Source of the DNA: Sphingobacteriaceae bacterium
GTDB lineage: Bacteria; Bacteroidota; Bacteroidia; B-17B0; Aurantibacillaceae
Direction of reading: 5' to 3'
DNA length: 64,000 nt
NCBI GenBank assembly: GCA_947480015.1
Contig: CANKBS010000003.1
Coordinates: 62,001 to 126,000, forward strand
Shown here: positions 53,227-62,626 of the stretch, one piece after another
Layout of the letters: each line of letters begins with the position of its first letter
Position numbering within the stretch: the stretch's first letter is position 1
Notes under the pieces: generated by a model
What the model saw: the letters and a program-made list of their open reading frames with translations, nothing else
What the model was told of the DNA's origin: nothing
Database searches by the model: none
Translations under genes and position numbers: made by a program

Positions 53227-55128
53227 ATGAGCGATATTATTCACCACGAGTGCGGCGTTGTACTCATCAGGTTATTAAAACCTTTAGAACATTATAAAAC
53301 AAAATATGGTTCTGCCAGATATGGTTTACACAAGATGTACCAGATTATGGAAAAAATGATCAATCGCGGTCAGGACGGGGCTGGTGTGGCCACCATCAAA
53401 TTGGATGTGGAGCCCGGAAACACCTATATCGACCGCATGCGATCGGTTAAACCAAAAGCCACACAGGACATTTTTGGCAACATCAATCATAATTTTGTTG
53501 AGGCTCATAAAAATTTTCCCGAACACTACAAAAGTGCGAATTGGCAAAAAGAAAATATACCCTTTTTGGGTGAGCTCATGTTGGGCCATTTGCGCTACGG
53601 AACCTTTGGGAAAAACGGTGTTCAGAGTTGCCATCCTTTTAAGCGTCAAAACAACTGGATGAGCCGTAATCTGGTGGTTGCAGGCAATTTTAATCTGACC
53701 AATGTAGACGAACTTTTTACCCACTTGGTTGAACTCGGTCAACACCCGGTTCAAATGGCCGATACCGTTACGGTCATGGAGAAAATCGGTCACTTTTTAG
53801 ACAAGGAAAACGACCGCCTATTTAAAAAATTTAAAGAAATTAACGACAAAAACTACGAAATCAGCAAACTCATACAAGCTAATATTGACGTGGCCTCCAT
53901 TTTGAGAGAAAGTAGTAAAAAATGGGATGGTGGTTATGTGATGTGTGGTATGATGGGACATGGCGACGCCTTTGTATTGCGTGATCCTAACGGCATCCGT
54001 CCTGCCTATTTTTACAAAGATGATGAAGTGATTGTAGTAGCCAGTGAAAGACCGGTCATTCAAACTGTATTTAATGTGCCATTTGAGCATGTGAACGAGG
54101 TAAAACCCGGTCATGCCCTCATTATTAAAAAGAATGGCTCATTTAGTGAAGAAGAAATTATGGAACCTCAGAAAAAACTGGCTTGTTCGTTTGAACGGAT
54201 CTATTTTTCGAGGGGTAATGATAAAGAGATTTATAAGGAACGTATTAATTTGGGGAAAAATTTAACGGATCTTGTTTTAAAATCGGTTAATTACGATCTC
54301 GAAAACACCGTGTTCAGCTATATCCCAAACACAGCCGAAGTAGCATTTGGCGGATTGGTTGAGGGACTGGATGATTATGTGAATAAATGGAAAGCCGAGC
54401 AGATTCTGAAATCTAAGGGTAAGTTAAGTGAGGCAGAATTACGAAAAATTTTATCAACACGAGCCCGCGTGGATAAAGTTGTTTTAAAGGACGCCAAACA
54501 ACGTACTTTTATTACCAACGATGAAAGTCGCGATTCATTAGTGAATTTGGCGTACGACATTACCTACGGTACTGTAAAAAAAGGCATAGATAACCTGGTT
54601 GTGTTGGATGATAGCATTGTAAGAGGCACTACCTTAAAACAAAGTATTTTAAAAATATTAGATCGTTTAGAACCTAAAAAAATTGTGGTGGTAAGTTCAG
54701 CACCACAAATCAGGTATCCTGACTGTTATGGCATTGACATGGCCGTAATAAATAAGTTTGTCGCCTTTGAAGCCACCATTTCACTGCTAAAAGAAACCGG
54801 TAAAGAAAGTTTTATTCAGGACGTTTATAAACGTGCTAAAAAAGAACTTGAAAAACCTAAAGAAGAACAGGTGAATATGGTCAAAGAGATCTATAATGCT
54901 TATAGTACTGACGAAATTTCGAAAAAAATAGCCTCTTTGATAAAACCAAAAGATCTGAATGCTGAATTTGAATTGATCTACCAGACGCTGGAAGGCTTGC
55001 ATACCGCTTGTCCCGATAACGCCGGTGACTGGTACTTTAGTGGCAACTTCCCTACTCCTGGTGGGAACAAGGTAAGTAATCAAGCTTTTGTGAATTTTAT
55101 AGAAGGTAATACAAAGCGCGCTTACTAA
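53227..55128 (+). CDS. Long PurF-like class II glutamine amidotransferase / amidophosphoribosyltransferase
   Basis: A 633-residue homologue of glutamine PRPP amidotransferase (first step of purine synthesis). The N-terminus MSDIIHHECGVVL places the Ntn nucleophile at Cys9, so an eight-residue propeptide would have to be removed, as in Bacillus PurF. Glutaminase segments NRGQDGAG and GHLRYGTFG follow. The PRPP loop is VVLDDSIVRGTT (about 458-469), followed by SSAPQIRYPDCYGIDM. It is about 130-160 residues longer than ordinary PurF, with an insert around residues 60-110 and a C-terminal extension. Bacteroidota often carry this form in addition to a normal PurF, so the exact role is open. Confidence 0.85.
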   Translation: MSDIIHHECGVVLIRLLKPLEHYKTKYGSARYGLHKMYQIMEKMINRGQDGAGVATIKLDVEPGNTYIDRMRSVKPKATQDIFGNINHNFVEAHKNFPEHYKSANWQKENIPFLGELMLGHLRYGTFGKNGVQSCHPFKRQNNWMSRNLVVAGNFNLTNVDELFTHLVELGQHPVQMADTVTVMEKIGHFLDKENDRLFKKFKEINDKNYEISKLIQANIDVASILRESSKKWDGGYVMCGMMGHGDAFVLRDPNGIRPAYFYKDDEVIVVASERPVIQTVFNVPFEHVNEVKPGHALIIKKNGSFSEEEIMEPQKKLACSFERIYFSRGNDKEIYKERINLGKNLTDLVLKSVNYDLENTVFSYIPNTAEVAFGGLVEGLDDYVNKWKAEQILKSKGKLSEAELRKILSTRARVDKVVLKDAKQRTFITNDESRDSLVNLAYDITYGTVKKGIDNLVVLDDSIVRGTTLKQSILKILDRLEPKKIVVVSSAPQIRYPDCYGIDMAVINKFVAFEATISLLKETGKESFIQDVYKRAKKELEKPKEEQVNMVKEIYNAYSTDEISKKIASLIKPKDLNAEFELIYQTLEGLHTACPDNAGDWYFSGNFPTPGGNKVSNQAFVNFIEGNTKRAY

Positions 55129-55142
55129 ATTACTGAGTACCT

Positions 55143-55472
55143 TTATTCTTCGAGAATACTTATCTGTTGGATCCCGTCTATTTGAATGGTTCGTTTACCA
55201 CTGCCTTTATTGGGAATGACGAGGGAACTGTAAAATTTCTTTTTTGAACGGCTGATCAGGGTGATATGATAACTTCCCTTTGCTATTTTTGAATAATCGC
55301 TGGAATTTTCAAGTCCGATATTTTTAAACACAACTTTGTTATTTCCCAGCACCACCGAATCCATAGGTTCAATGTAATAATTCGTAAAACGTACTTCATA
55401 GCCCTTATCGCATGAACTTAAAATGACAAGCAATGCCAACAGAAGAGAAAAATATGTGGCTTTGTTTTTCAC
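55143..55472 (-). CDS. Small lipoprotein of unknown function
   Basis: A 109-residue protein with signal peptide and lipobox VILSSC (Cys21). The mature part is a short beta-rich domain (YEVRFTNYYIEPMDSVVLG; YHITLISRSKKKFYSSLVIP). No family recognised. Its ATG starts 1 bp after the smpB stop, so it is cotranscribed with smpB; it converges with the PurF-like gene, 14 bp away. Confidence 0.65.
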   Translation of the reverse strand: MKNKATYFSLLLALLVILSSCDKGYEVRFTNYYIEPMDSVVLGNNKVVFKNIGLENSSDYSKIAKGSYHITLISRSKKKFYSSLVIPNKGSGKRTIQIDGIQQISILEE

Positions 55473-55925
55473 TTAAAACTTTCGATTCATTTCACGTTCA
55501 ATGTCGCGTTTTTTAATGTCATCTCGCTTATCGTAATCCTTTTTACCCTTTGCTAGTGCAATATTCAACTTGGCAAAACCACGATCGTTAATAAACAGTT
55601 TGATGGGTACTATGGTAAGACCCGAATCTTTTACACGTTTTAACAGCTTATTTAATTCCTGGCGACTCAGTAACAATTTTCTTTCACGAAGGGGTTCATG
55701 CTGATAAAAAGAGGCATCGGTGTATTCGGTAATGTGAAAATTTTTAATGAACAATTCATCGTTTCTGAAATAACAATAACTGTCTGACAGGCCGGCCTTG
55801 CCTTCCCGAATGGATTTAATTTCAGTGCCTTTTAATACCAAACCTGCCGTGAGGGTATCTAAAAACTGATAATCAAACTTTGCTTTTCGGTTCTCTATGT
55901 TAACGGTATTACTTATCTTAGCCAC
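55473..55925 (-). CDS. smpB: SsrA-binding protein SmpB
   Basis: Binds tmRNA and brings it to stalled ribosomes for trans-translation. 150 residues: KFDYQFLDTLTAGLVLKGTE, SIREGKAGLSDSYCYF, FIKNFHI, RERKLLLSRQEL and the basic C-terminal tail (KGKKDYDKRDDIKKRDIERE, 20). I chose GTG at 55925: the match TAACTTTG (promoter) lies directly upstream, and a longer frame from 55979 would start before that promoter and exceed the family length. Lipoprotein gene follows. Confidence 0.95.
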   Translation of the reverse strand: MAKISNTVNIENRKAKFDYQFLDTLTAGLVLKGTEIKSIREGKAGLSDSYCYFRNDELFIKNFHITEYTDASFYQHEPLRERKLLLSRQELNKLLKRVKDSGLTIVPIKLFINDRGFAKLNIALAKGKKDYDKRDDIKKRDIEREMNRKF

Positions 55926-55930
55926 GGGTT

Positions 55931-55963
55931 CAAAGTTACGTAAAAAAAATGCAGGATATTCAA
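55931..55963 (-). promoter_or_regulatory. smpB promoter (TTG-N22-TAACTTTG), probably leaderless
   Basis: On minus, TTG (55963-55961), 22 bp and TAACTTTG (55938-55931). Only five bases (AACCC) separate it from the GTG at 55925. It decides the smpB start. It overlaps the start of the divergent GNAT gene. Confidence 0.7.
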
Positions 55964-56443
55964 TTAAAAGCAGCCACATCTATCGATCTTGGAACCATTT
56001 CCGAACTTGCCAAAACCATCTGGAATAAACACTACCCTGCCATCATCACCCAAGCTCAAATCGATTACATGCTCAATCTCATGTATAGTCAAGAAAGTTT
56101 AGCCACACAAATCGATCAAAAAAAACATCAGTTCTATCTTATCCAAAATAATGAAATCAACTATGGATTTATTTCGGTGAACAAAGCGAATGAAAATAAC
56201 TGGTTCTTAAATAAATTCTACATTGATCAAACCATCGCCAATAAAGGAATAGGAAAGTCGGCGTATGTTCAGTTACTTGAAATCATTAAGCCCGAAAAAA
56301 TTAGCCTGACCGTCAACCGTAAAAATTTCAAGTCCATTAATTTTTATTTTAAACTGGGATTTAAAATTGAACAGGTGGCCGACTTTGATATCGGTAATGG
56401 TTATGAGATGAACGATTTTGTAATGGTCTGGCAAAAGGTCTAG
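55949..56443 (+). CDS. GNAT-family N-acetyltransferase
   Basis: A 164-residue acetyltransferase: ATSIDLGTISELAKTIWNKHYP (N-terminal GNAT strand and helix), then NNWFLNKFYIDQTIANKGIGKSA as the acetyl-CoA P-loop (Q/RxxGxG/A; here NKGIGKS), and LTVNRKNFKSINFYFKLGFK. Substrate unknown. It diverges from smpB with 23 bp between starts, so the two promoters overlap each other's coding sequence. It converges with uvrB (2 bp gap). Confidence 0.88.
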   Translation: MQDIQLKAATSIDLGTISELAKTIWNKHYPAIITQAQIDYMLNLMYSQESLATQIDQKKHQFYLIQNNEINYGFISVNKANENNWFLNKFYIDQTIANKGIGKSAYVQLLEIIKPEKISLTVNRKNFKSINFYFKLGFKIEQVADFDIGNGYEMNDFVMVWQKV

Positions 56444-56445
56444 GC

Positions 56446-58476
56446 CTACTCTTCTTTACTTTCAAGCATTTTCTCCAAGGCGTACATCTCGTCACGCAAT
56501 CGTGCGGCTTCCACAAAATCCATTTCTTTCGCAGCACGAATCATGCTTGATTTTATCTTAGAGATCTGCTTTTTCAGTTCATCAGCAGTCATATATTGTA
56601 CCACCGGATCTGCGGCCAGACTAATGCCATCGGGCTCTGCATAGGCCTTCACCAGTTTACCGTTAACGGTTACCTCAATGGCACCAAATGATGATTGAGC
56701 GATTTGTTTACGCCCGGCTTGTACCGGTGTGATGTTATTTTTAAAATTATATTCGATCTGTTTTTTACGACGACGCAATGTTTCCTCCATAGTGAAGCGC
56801 ATGCTGTCCGTTATCCGATCAGCGTACATGATCACTCGGCCATTTACGTTGCGAGCTGCGCGACCTACGGTCTGAACCAAACTGCGTTCGTTTCTTAAAA
56901 AACCTTCCTTGTCTGCATCCAAAATGGCCACTAATGACACTTCCGGTAAGTCCAAGCCTTCACGCAATAAATTAATGCCGATTAAAACATCAAAGATGCC
57001 GGCCCTTAACTGGCGCAGAATTTCCACACGTTCAAGAGTGTCAACCTCACTGTGGATATAACGGCAACGCACATTTAATTTGGTTAAGTATTTAGTGAGT
57101 TCCTCTGCCATACGTTTGGTTAAAGTAGTCACCAAAATTCGTTCATCCAAGGCAACCACTTTATGAATTTCATCCAGTAAATCATCTACCTGATTGGAAC
57201 AAGGTCTCACGTCAATTAATGGATCCAGAATTCCGGTCGGGCGAATGAGTTGTTCAACTACAATGCCTTCGGCTTGTTGTAATTCGAATTCAGCCGGTGT
57301 TGCAGAGATGTAGATGGTTTGTTTTAATATGGAAAAAAATTCTTCGAATTTTAAAGGCCGGTTATCTAGTGCGGAAGGTAAACGGAAACCGTATTCAACC
57401 AAATTTTGTTTACGGCTTAAATCTCCGCCAAACATGGCGCGCACCTGAGGCAAGGTCACATGACTCTCATCAATGAGCATTAAAAAATCATCCGGAAAAT
57501 AATCCATCAGACAAAAAGGTCTGGTGCCAGGCAAACGGCCATCCATGTAACGCGAATAATTTTCTATCCCGCTGCAGTAACCAAGTTCGCGCATCATTTC
57601 CAAATCAAAATTCACGCGCTCTTCAATACGTTTTGCTTCAAGCATTTTATCCTGTTGCGTAAAAAACTCTACTTGTTTCTTCATGTCCTCTTCAATGCTC
57701 ATCATGGCATTTTTTAAGGTGTCGGGAGCGGTCACAAATAAATTCGCCGGAAAGATGGTGAAGGAATCATATTGTTTGATCACATAATTGTTGGCGTTAT
57801 CAAAGGACTCGATGCTTTCAATTTCATCACCAAAAAACACGAAACGTAAACAAAAATCCACATAAGGTAAATTCAAATCAACCGTATCGCCTTTTACCCG
57901 AAAGGTACCCCGGTTGAAGTCCCCGGTAGTTCGTGAATACAAAGATCCCACAAATTGGTACAATAATTTATTTCTTGAAATAACCTGACCTTTTTCAACA
58001 ACAATAATGTTTTTTTTAAAATCAGTTGGATTGCCAATACCATAAATGCAACTCACCGAGCTCACTACAATCACATCGCGTCGCCCTGATAATAAAGCCG
58101 AAGATGCCGAGAGGCGGCATTTCTCAATTTCCTCATTAATGGCCAGATCTTTTTCGATGTAGGTTCCGGTAGTCGGTAAATAGGCTTCGGGTTGATAATA
58201 ATCGTAATAACTCACAAAATACTCAACAGCATTGTTGGGGAAGAACTGTTTGAATTCGCCGTATAATTGTGCTGCCAGCGTTTTATTGTGACAAAGAATA
58301 AGGGTAGGTTTATCCACTTTTGCAATTACATTAGCGGCTGTAAAAGTTTTACCCGAACCTGTAACGCCTAGTAAAACCTGATGTTTTGAGCCATTGTTAA
58401 TGCCTTCCACCAGTTGACGGATGGCCTCTGGTTGATCACCGGTTGGTTCAAATTCGGAAATTAATTGAAATGCCAT
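56446..58476 (-). CDS. uvrB: Excinuclease ABC subunit B
   Basis: DNA damage verification helicase of nucleotide excision repair. 676 residues: FEPTGDQPEAIRQL, Walker A GVTGSGKTFTAANV (about 38-51), the beta-hairpin YYDYYQPEAYLP, DEIESIESFD, Walker B LMLIDESHVTLPQV, GFRLPSALDNRPL, GINLLREGLDLPEV, and the UvrC-binding UVR domain at the C-terminus (AAKEMDFVEAARLRDEM). Starts 9 bp after the VanX-like gene, probably cotranscribed. Confidence 0.98.
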   Translation of the reverse strand: MAFQLISEFEPTGDQPEAIRQLVEGINNGSKHQVLLGVTGSGKTFTAANVIAKVDKPTLILCHNKTLAAQLYGEFKQFFPNNAVEYFVSYYDYYQPEAYLPTTGTYIEKDLAINEEIEKCRLSASSALLSGRRDVIVVSSVSCIYGIGNPTDFKKNIIVVEKGQVISRNKLLYQFVGSLYSRTTGDFNRGTFRVKGDTVDLNLPYVDFCLRFVFFGDEIESIESFDNANNYVIKQYDSFTIFPANLFVTAPDTLKNAMMSIEEDMKKQVEFFTQQDKMLEAKRIEERVNFDLEMMRELGYCSGIENYSRYMDGRLPGTRPFCLMDYFPDDFLMLIDESHVTLPQVRAMFGGDLSRKQNLVEYGFRLPSALDNRPLKFEEFFSILKQTIYISATPAEFELQQAEGIVVEQLIRPTGILDPLIDVRPCSNQVDDLLDEIHKVVALDERILVTTLTKRMAEELTKYLTKLNVRCRYIHSEVDTLERVEILRQLRAGIFDVLIGINLLREGLDLPEVSLVAILDADKEGFLRNERSLVQTVGRAARNVNGRVIMYADRITDSMRFTMEETLRRRKKQIEYNFKNNITPVQAGRKQIAQSSFGAIEVTVNGKLVKAYAEPDGISLAADPVVQYMTADELKKQISKIKSSMIRAAKEMDFVEAARLRDEMYALEKMLESKEE

Positions 58477-58485
58477 GTTATTAAT

Positions 58486-59268
58486 TTACTTGATCAGTTT
58501 GAATTTTTTTACGGCTTCTGCTTTATTACAAATACTAAAATGCCACCACTCCGAGTTAATCGGATTGAGCCCTGCCCGCTGCATGACCTTACGTAAGATT
58601 AAACGGTTTATATAAGCCTGCTGACTAAGCTCACCACTTTTTAAAAATTTAGTTTCAAAAATAGGTTCCGATAATTTTCCAAAAAAATCAAAATCGCTTC
58701 CCATATCTAAAGACTTATTCGTCTTAGTATCTAGCAAAGTCACATCTACCGCACAGCCATAATTGTGCAATGAGGTTTCGTAAGGTGGTGCCAGATAATT
58801 GAATTTAAGATCGGGATGCATGTTTAAACTGTCCCACATCATTTGTTGCACGTGTTGTGGGCGAGAGGCATCTAATATTAATAGCGTAAGATTGGGATGG
58901 TTTTGTTTTAAGTAATACTGAGCTGCAGCAATTCTTAAAGCGGTTTCACAATTAAAATAAGCGTTCTTCAATCCGTCATAAAGATTCAGTTTTAAAAAAT
59001 TACTTGTGTCTGCATACCTTAAATCAACACGAACTGAGGAGTCGAGTAATTTGATATTCACCAAGTCGTATGCTCTAAATACAAATTCAATATATGAGGT
59101 GTCGGCATTTTGCGAAAGATTTTTTTTAGCTGTAGCTGATATATCCTTCTTTTCACTAATTACAAATAACTTTCTATGTGAGAGTTTATGAGTGTCCGAT
59201 TCATTTCTGAAATCACATGCCACAAACATTATGAGGACGAATACTGTATATAGGGGATAAATTTTCAA
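58486..59268 (-). CDS. VanX/DdpX-like D-Ala-D-Ala dipeptidase lipoprotein (M15D)
   Basis: A 260-residue zinc dipeptidase. Signal with lipobox MFVAC (Cys18), so anchored in the periplasm or outer membrane. The M15 site is complete: LDASRPQHVQ, the first zinc motif SLHNYGCAVDVTL (SxHxxGxAxD) and EWWHF with catalytic Glu and zinc His. Such enzymes cut D-Ala-D-Ala, and outside vancomycin resistance serve in D-Ala recycling or predation on peptidoglycan. No VanHA genes nearby, so a resistance role is not indicated. Confidence 0.9.
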   Translation of the reverse strand: MKIYPLYTVFVLIMFVACDFRNESDTHKLSHRKLFVISEKKDISATAKKNLSQNADTSYIEFVFRAYDLVNIKLLDSSVRVDLRYADTSNFLKLNLYDGLKNAYFNCETALRIAAAQYYLKQNHPNLTLLILDASRPQHVQQMMWDSLNMHPDLKFNYLAPPYETSLHNYGCAVDVTLLDTKTNKSLDMGSDFDFFGKLSEPIFETKFLKSGELSQQAYINRLILRKVMQRAGLNPINSEWWHFSICNKAEAVKKFKLIK

Positions 59269-59308
59269 AAAATAATTTCAGTTCCTGTTATGTTTAATTT
59301 CTATTAGC

Positions 59309-59316
59309 TATTTTTG
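59309..59316 (+). promoter_or_regulatory. -7 element (TATTTTTG) of the YajQ gene
   Basis: TATTTTTG matches TAnnTTTG and ends 19 bp before the ATG at 59336. No -33 TTG was seen at the right spacing. Confidence 0.45.
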
Positions 59317-59335
59317 AGAGACCAATATAAACAGG

Positions 59336-59824
59336 ATGCCATCATTTGACATAGCCAGTAAACTCGACGCTCAATTATTAGATAATGCTGTAAATGTAGC
59401 GAAAAAAGATATTTTAAACCGCTGGGATTTTAAGGACAGCAAAAGTAGTATTGAACTAAACAAAAAAGACCTCATTATTAATGTAGCCACCGAAAACGAT
59501 ATGCGCTTGGAAGCCATCATTGATGCCATCCACTCGCGCATGATTAAACAAGGTTTAGACCCCCGTGGCTTGGATGAAAGCAAAGAACATTACCCAAGTG
59601 GGCCACTCATTAAAAAAGACATTAAGGTTAGGCAGGGTATTGAAAAGGAAGCTTCCAAAAAAATTATTAAGGACATTAAAGATAGTAAACTAAAAGTAAG
59701 CGCTCAGGTAATGGATGATATTATTCGGGTGAGTGCGAAAAAGATTGATGATCTTCAAGAAGTAATCAGTCTTTGCCGAAGAGGTAATTATGAAATCCCT
59801 CTTCAGTTCATCAACATGAAATAA
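59336..59824 (+). CDS. YajQ family nucleotide-binding protein
   Basis: A 162-residue cytosolic protein of two ferredoxin-like folds: MPSFDIASKLDAQLLDNAV, ILNRWDFKDSKSSIEL, VRQGIEKEASKKIIKDIKDS and the closing LQFINMK are the family blocks. Members bind cyclic di-GMP or nucleotides in several proteobacteria; in Bacteroidota the ligand is less clear. The outer-membrane barrel gene follows after 27 bp. Confidence 0.95.
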   Translation: MPSFDIASKLDAQLLDNAVNVAKKDILNRWDFKDSKSSIELNKKDLIINVATENDMRLEAIIDAIHSRMIKQGLDPRGLDESKEHYPSGPLIKKDIKVRQGIEKEASKKIIKDIKDSKLKVSAQVMDDIIRVSAKKIDDLQEVISLCRRGNYEIPLQFINMK

Positions 59825-59851
59825 GCACCAAATCCAACTAATACCGTATAT

Positions 59852-60529
59852 ATGCGTAAAAAAATTGTCATTCTAGCTCTCCTACTTCAGGCCGGTGGTT
59901 TTTCAGCCCAGAACGAAGACCCCAAAGGGCAACATTGTGTTACGGTTGGATACGGCGTTCCAAACCTTTATAAGGTTATATTAAAAAACGCATTTGACAA
60001 AACGCATTTACTTTCAATGGTTTTCGGCTCTTCCGGAGGCTCCACCTACACTACCAAAGCTTTTGGATCGGGTCCTTTTTTTTTAAAATACGACCATATG
60101 GTTCGCAATCACATAGGTCTTGGCGTGGTCATTGGCTACTTTAATGCCGGCATTGAAGAAACGCATAAATACACCGAAAGCAGTGCTACAAGCCCTGCCG
60201 TTAATTATACCGATGTTACGCGTCTTGATTTTAGCAGCCTATCCATTGGTGGTCGCTTTAATTATCATTTTGGTAAAAACCCAAAATTTGATCCCTATTT
60301 AGGTTTTGCTACAGGTTATAATTCCATTTCCAATTCTTTCAGTTTTAAATCCGACAACCCGAATTTATTTAGTGGGCGCATTCCTTTGCCAGCAGTAACT
60401 TCTAACCTTTACCTGGCCCTTACTTTTGGCTGGCGCTATTACATCAATGAACACTTGGGTTTTTACGCTGAAATAGGTCTCGATAAATGGGCAATTATTC
60501 AGGGCGGACTAGCCTTTAAATTCAAATAA
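59852..60529 (+). CDS. Outer-membrane beta-barrel protein
   Basis: A 225-residue protein with signal peptide (MRKKIVILALLLQAGGFSAQ) and eight amphipathic strands with alternating residues (HCVTVGYGVPNLYKV, GLGVVIGYFNAG, LDFSSLSIGGRFNYHFG, DPYLGFATGYN, LGFYAEIGLDKWAII), ending in aromatic FKFK. OmpA/OmpX-like small barrel; function unknown. Confidence 0.82.
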   Translation: MRKKIVILALLLQAGGFSAQNEDPKGQHCVTVGYGVPNLYKVILKNAFDKTHLLSMVFGSSGGSTYTTKAFGSGPFFLKYDHMVRNHIGLGVVIGYFNAGIEETHKYTESSATSPAVNYTDVTRLDFSSLSIGGRFNYHFGKNPKFDPYLGFATGYNSISNSFSFKSDNPNLFSGRIPLPAVTSNLYLALTFGWRYYINEHLGFYAEIGLDKWAIIQGGLAFKFK

Positions 60530-60545
60530 AAATCTTTTTTTTATA

Positions 60546-60553
60546 TACTTTTG
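60546..60553 (+). promoter_or_regulatory. -7 element (TACTTTTG) of the GHMP kinase gene, probably leaderless
   Basis: TACTTTTG ends four bases (CCAC) before the ATG at 60558, the same spacing as at mntR. No -33 TTG is visible. It lies 17 bp after the barrel stop. Confidence 0.55.
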
Positions 60554-60557
60554 CCAC

Positions 60558-61586
60558 ATGATTATTAGAAGTAAGGCGCCTTTAAGAATTGGTTTGGCAG
60601 GTGGAGGTACCGATGTTAGCCCCTATTCAGATATTTACGGTGGCGCCATTTTAAACGCTACCATTGATTTATACGCCTATGCCTCTCTTGAACCTTTAAG
60701 TAACGGTAAAATAGAATTAGTCATCGATGGGAGTTCAAAAAACTGTGTGCTCGATTCTAAAAAAGAATTAGAATTGATTCCGGACTTTGAATTATTTATT
60801 GGTGTGTATAACCGATTGGTGAAACAATTTAATTTGGATGCTTTATCCTTTCGTCTAACCTCTTACATTGAAGCTCCGCAAGGTTCAGGACTGGGAACTT
60901 CTTCAACATTAGTGGTTACCATATTAGGCGCTTTTGTGGAATGGTTAAAATTACCATTGGGAAAATACGACATTGCTCATCTTGCCTTTGATATAGAGCG
61001 TAACGATCTTAACATGTCGGGAGGAAAACAAGATCAGTATGCCGCAACTTTTGGGGGCATTAATTACATTGAGTTTTTCGCTAATGATAAAGTGATTGTT
61101 AATCCGCTTCAACTCAAGCCCGAAATTATTTACGAACTCGAATATAGTTTGTTATTATACTTTACCGCCACGCAACGTTTATCGGCCACCATCATTAACG
61201 AACAGGTTAAAAACGTGAACGAAAAAAACACCAAAAGTGTGGAAGCGATGCACAACCTCAAAGAACAAGCGCATCAAATGAAAGACGCTTTGTTACGTGG
61301 TGAACTTTCACAAATTGGCGAGATCTTAAATTTTGGTTGGCAAAATAAAAAACAAATGGCTCATAGTATTACCAATCCTCTCATCGATTCCATTTACACC
61401 AAAGCTCTTGAAAACGGCGCTACCGGTGGAAAAATATCGGGAGCCGGGGGCGGTGGCTTTATGTTTTTTTACTGCCCTGCGGTTACAAAAATAAAAGTAG
61501 CCAAGGCTATTGAAAGTCTGGGCGGAAATACCCAGCCCTTTAAATTTACACAACAAGGTTTGGTTACATGGACCAGTAATGGATAA
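60558..61586 (+). CDS. GHMP kinase, HddA-like (D-glycero-D-manno-heptose 7-phosphate kinase family)
   Basis: A 342-residue small-molecule kinase. [56 protein letters not shown] (GHMP P-loop, about residues 109-127) and [15 protein letters not shown] are the motifs. The family phosphorylates heptose 7-phosphate at C1 for S-layer or polysaccharide heptose; fucokinase-type members are close, so the substrate is tentative. No other heptose genes nearby; purC follows after 29 bp. Confidence 0.88.
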   Translation: MIIRSKAPLRIGLAGGGTDVSPYSDIYGGAILNATIDLYAYASLEPLSNGKIELVIDGSSKNCVLDSKKELELIPDFELFIGVYNRLVKQFNLDALSFRLTSYIEAPQGSGLGTSSTLVVTILGAFVEWLKLPLGKYDIAHLAFDIERNDLNMSGGKQDQYAATFGGINYIEFFANDKVIVNPLQLKPEIIYELEYSLLLYFTATQRLSATIINEQVKNVNEKNTKSVEAMHNLKEQAHQMKDALLRGELSQIGEILNFGWQNKKQMAHSITNPLIDSIYTKALENGATGGKISGAGGGGFMFFYCPAVTKIKVAKAIESLGGNTQPFKFTQQGLVTWTSNG

Positions 61587-61615
61587 TCACACTTCAAATA
61601 TTTTCATACAATAAG

Positions 61616-62563
61616 ATGATGACGCTCGACAAAACAAATTTTAGTTTCCCAAATCAAACGGCTTATTACAAAGGCAAAGTAAGGGATGTGTATACCATTA
61701 ATAAAAAATTACTGGTGATGATTGCCAGCGATCGGATCTCGGCTTTTGATGTGGTGTTACCAAAAGGAATTCCGTATAAAGGACAGGTATTAAACCAAAT
61801 AGCAGAACAATTTTTAGGGGCTACCAAGGATATTGTGCCTAACTGGTTGATCTCTTCGCCACACCCCAATGTGAGTATTGGTCGTATGTGCGAGCCTTTC
61901 AAAGTGGAAATGGTAGTGCGTGGTTATTTAGCCGGACATGCTGCCAGAACTTACCAAAGCGGCTTACGTAAGTTATGCGGCGTAACTTTACCCGAAGGCT
62001 TAAAAGAGAACGATAAATTACCTCAGCCCATTATTACGCCAACTACCAAGGCTTCAGAAGGACATGATGAGGATATTAGTCGCGAAGAAATTATAAAACA
62101 AGGCATTGTAAGTAAGGAACATTACGAACAACTGGAAAAATTCACATTGGCGCTTTATCAGCGCGGTCAAGAAATTGCCAACAAAATGGGGTTGATTTTA
62201 GTGGATACCAAATACGAGTTTGGTTTGTTTGATGGACAAATCTGTTTAATGGATGAAATCCACACACCTGATTCGTCGCGTTATTTTTATAAGGAAGGAT
62301 ATGAAGACCGTCAATTGGCTGGTGAAGAACAGAAACAATTAAGTAAAGAATTTGTACGTCGTTGGTTAATTGAAAACGGATTTCAGGGTAAGGACGGTCA
62401 GAAAGTACCCGAAATGGGAGTAGCCTGGATTATGGAGATTAGCAACCGTTACATTGAACTATATGAAAAAGTAACCGGCAAACCATTTGTGAAATCAAAT
62501 TACGCCAATGTGTTGGCTGATGTGGAAAGTGCTGTGAATGCTGAGTTAATTCGACTTGGCTAA
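61616..62563 (+). CDS. purC: SAICAR synthetase PurC
   Basis: Ligates aspartate to CAIR, giving SAICAR in purine synthesis. 315 residues: [79 protein letters not shown] and [12 protein letters not shown]. Longer than E. coli PurC (237) and like the yeast-type form with the SSxx domain variant. Starts with tandem ATGs at 61616 and 61619. Confidence 0.97.
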   Translation: MMTLDKTNFSFPNQTAYYKGKVRDVYTINKKLLVMIASDRISAFDVVLPKGIPYKGQVLNQIAEQFLGATKDIVPNWLISSPHPNVSIGRMCEPFKVEMVVRGYLAGHAARTYQSGLRKLCGVTLPEGLKENDKLPQPIITPTTKASEGHDEDISREEIIKQGIVSKEHYEQLEKFTLALYQRGQEIANKMGLILVDTKYEFGLFDGQICLMDEIHTPDSSRYFYKEGYEDRQLAGEEQKQLSKEFVRRWLIENGFQGKDGQKVPEMGVAWIMEISNRYIELYEKVTGKPFVKSNYANVLADVESAVNAELIRLG

Positions 62564-62626
62564 ACAATTTCTCAAAGAAGCTTCACTCAGGTTTCAGAAA
62601 GAATTCGATTTAATGCTTAATTTATT

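Noticed and set aside
53326-53793. 155-codon open frame on minus inside the purF-like gene
   Set aside because: Antisense shadow of a conserved enzyme; no signal or motif.
55926-55979. Upstream start for smpB
   Set aside because: The region holds the smpB promoter and the divergent GNAT start; the family length fits GTG at 55925.
58486-59268. Vancomycin resistance locus
   Set aside because: A VanX-like enzyme alone, without VanH, VanA or VanRS; more likely a peptidoglycan or D-Ala recycling lipoprotein.
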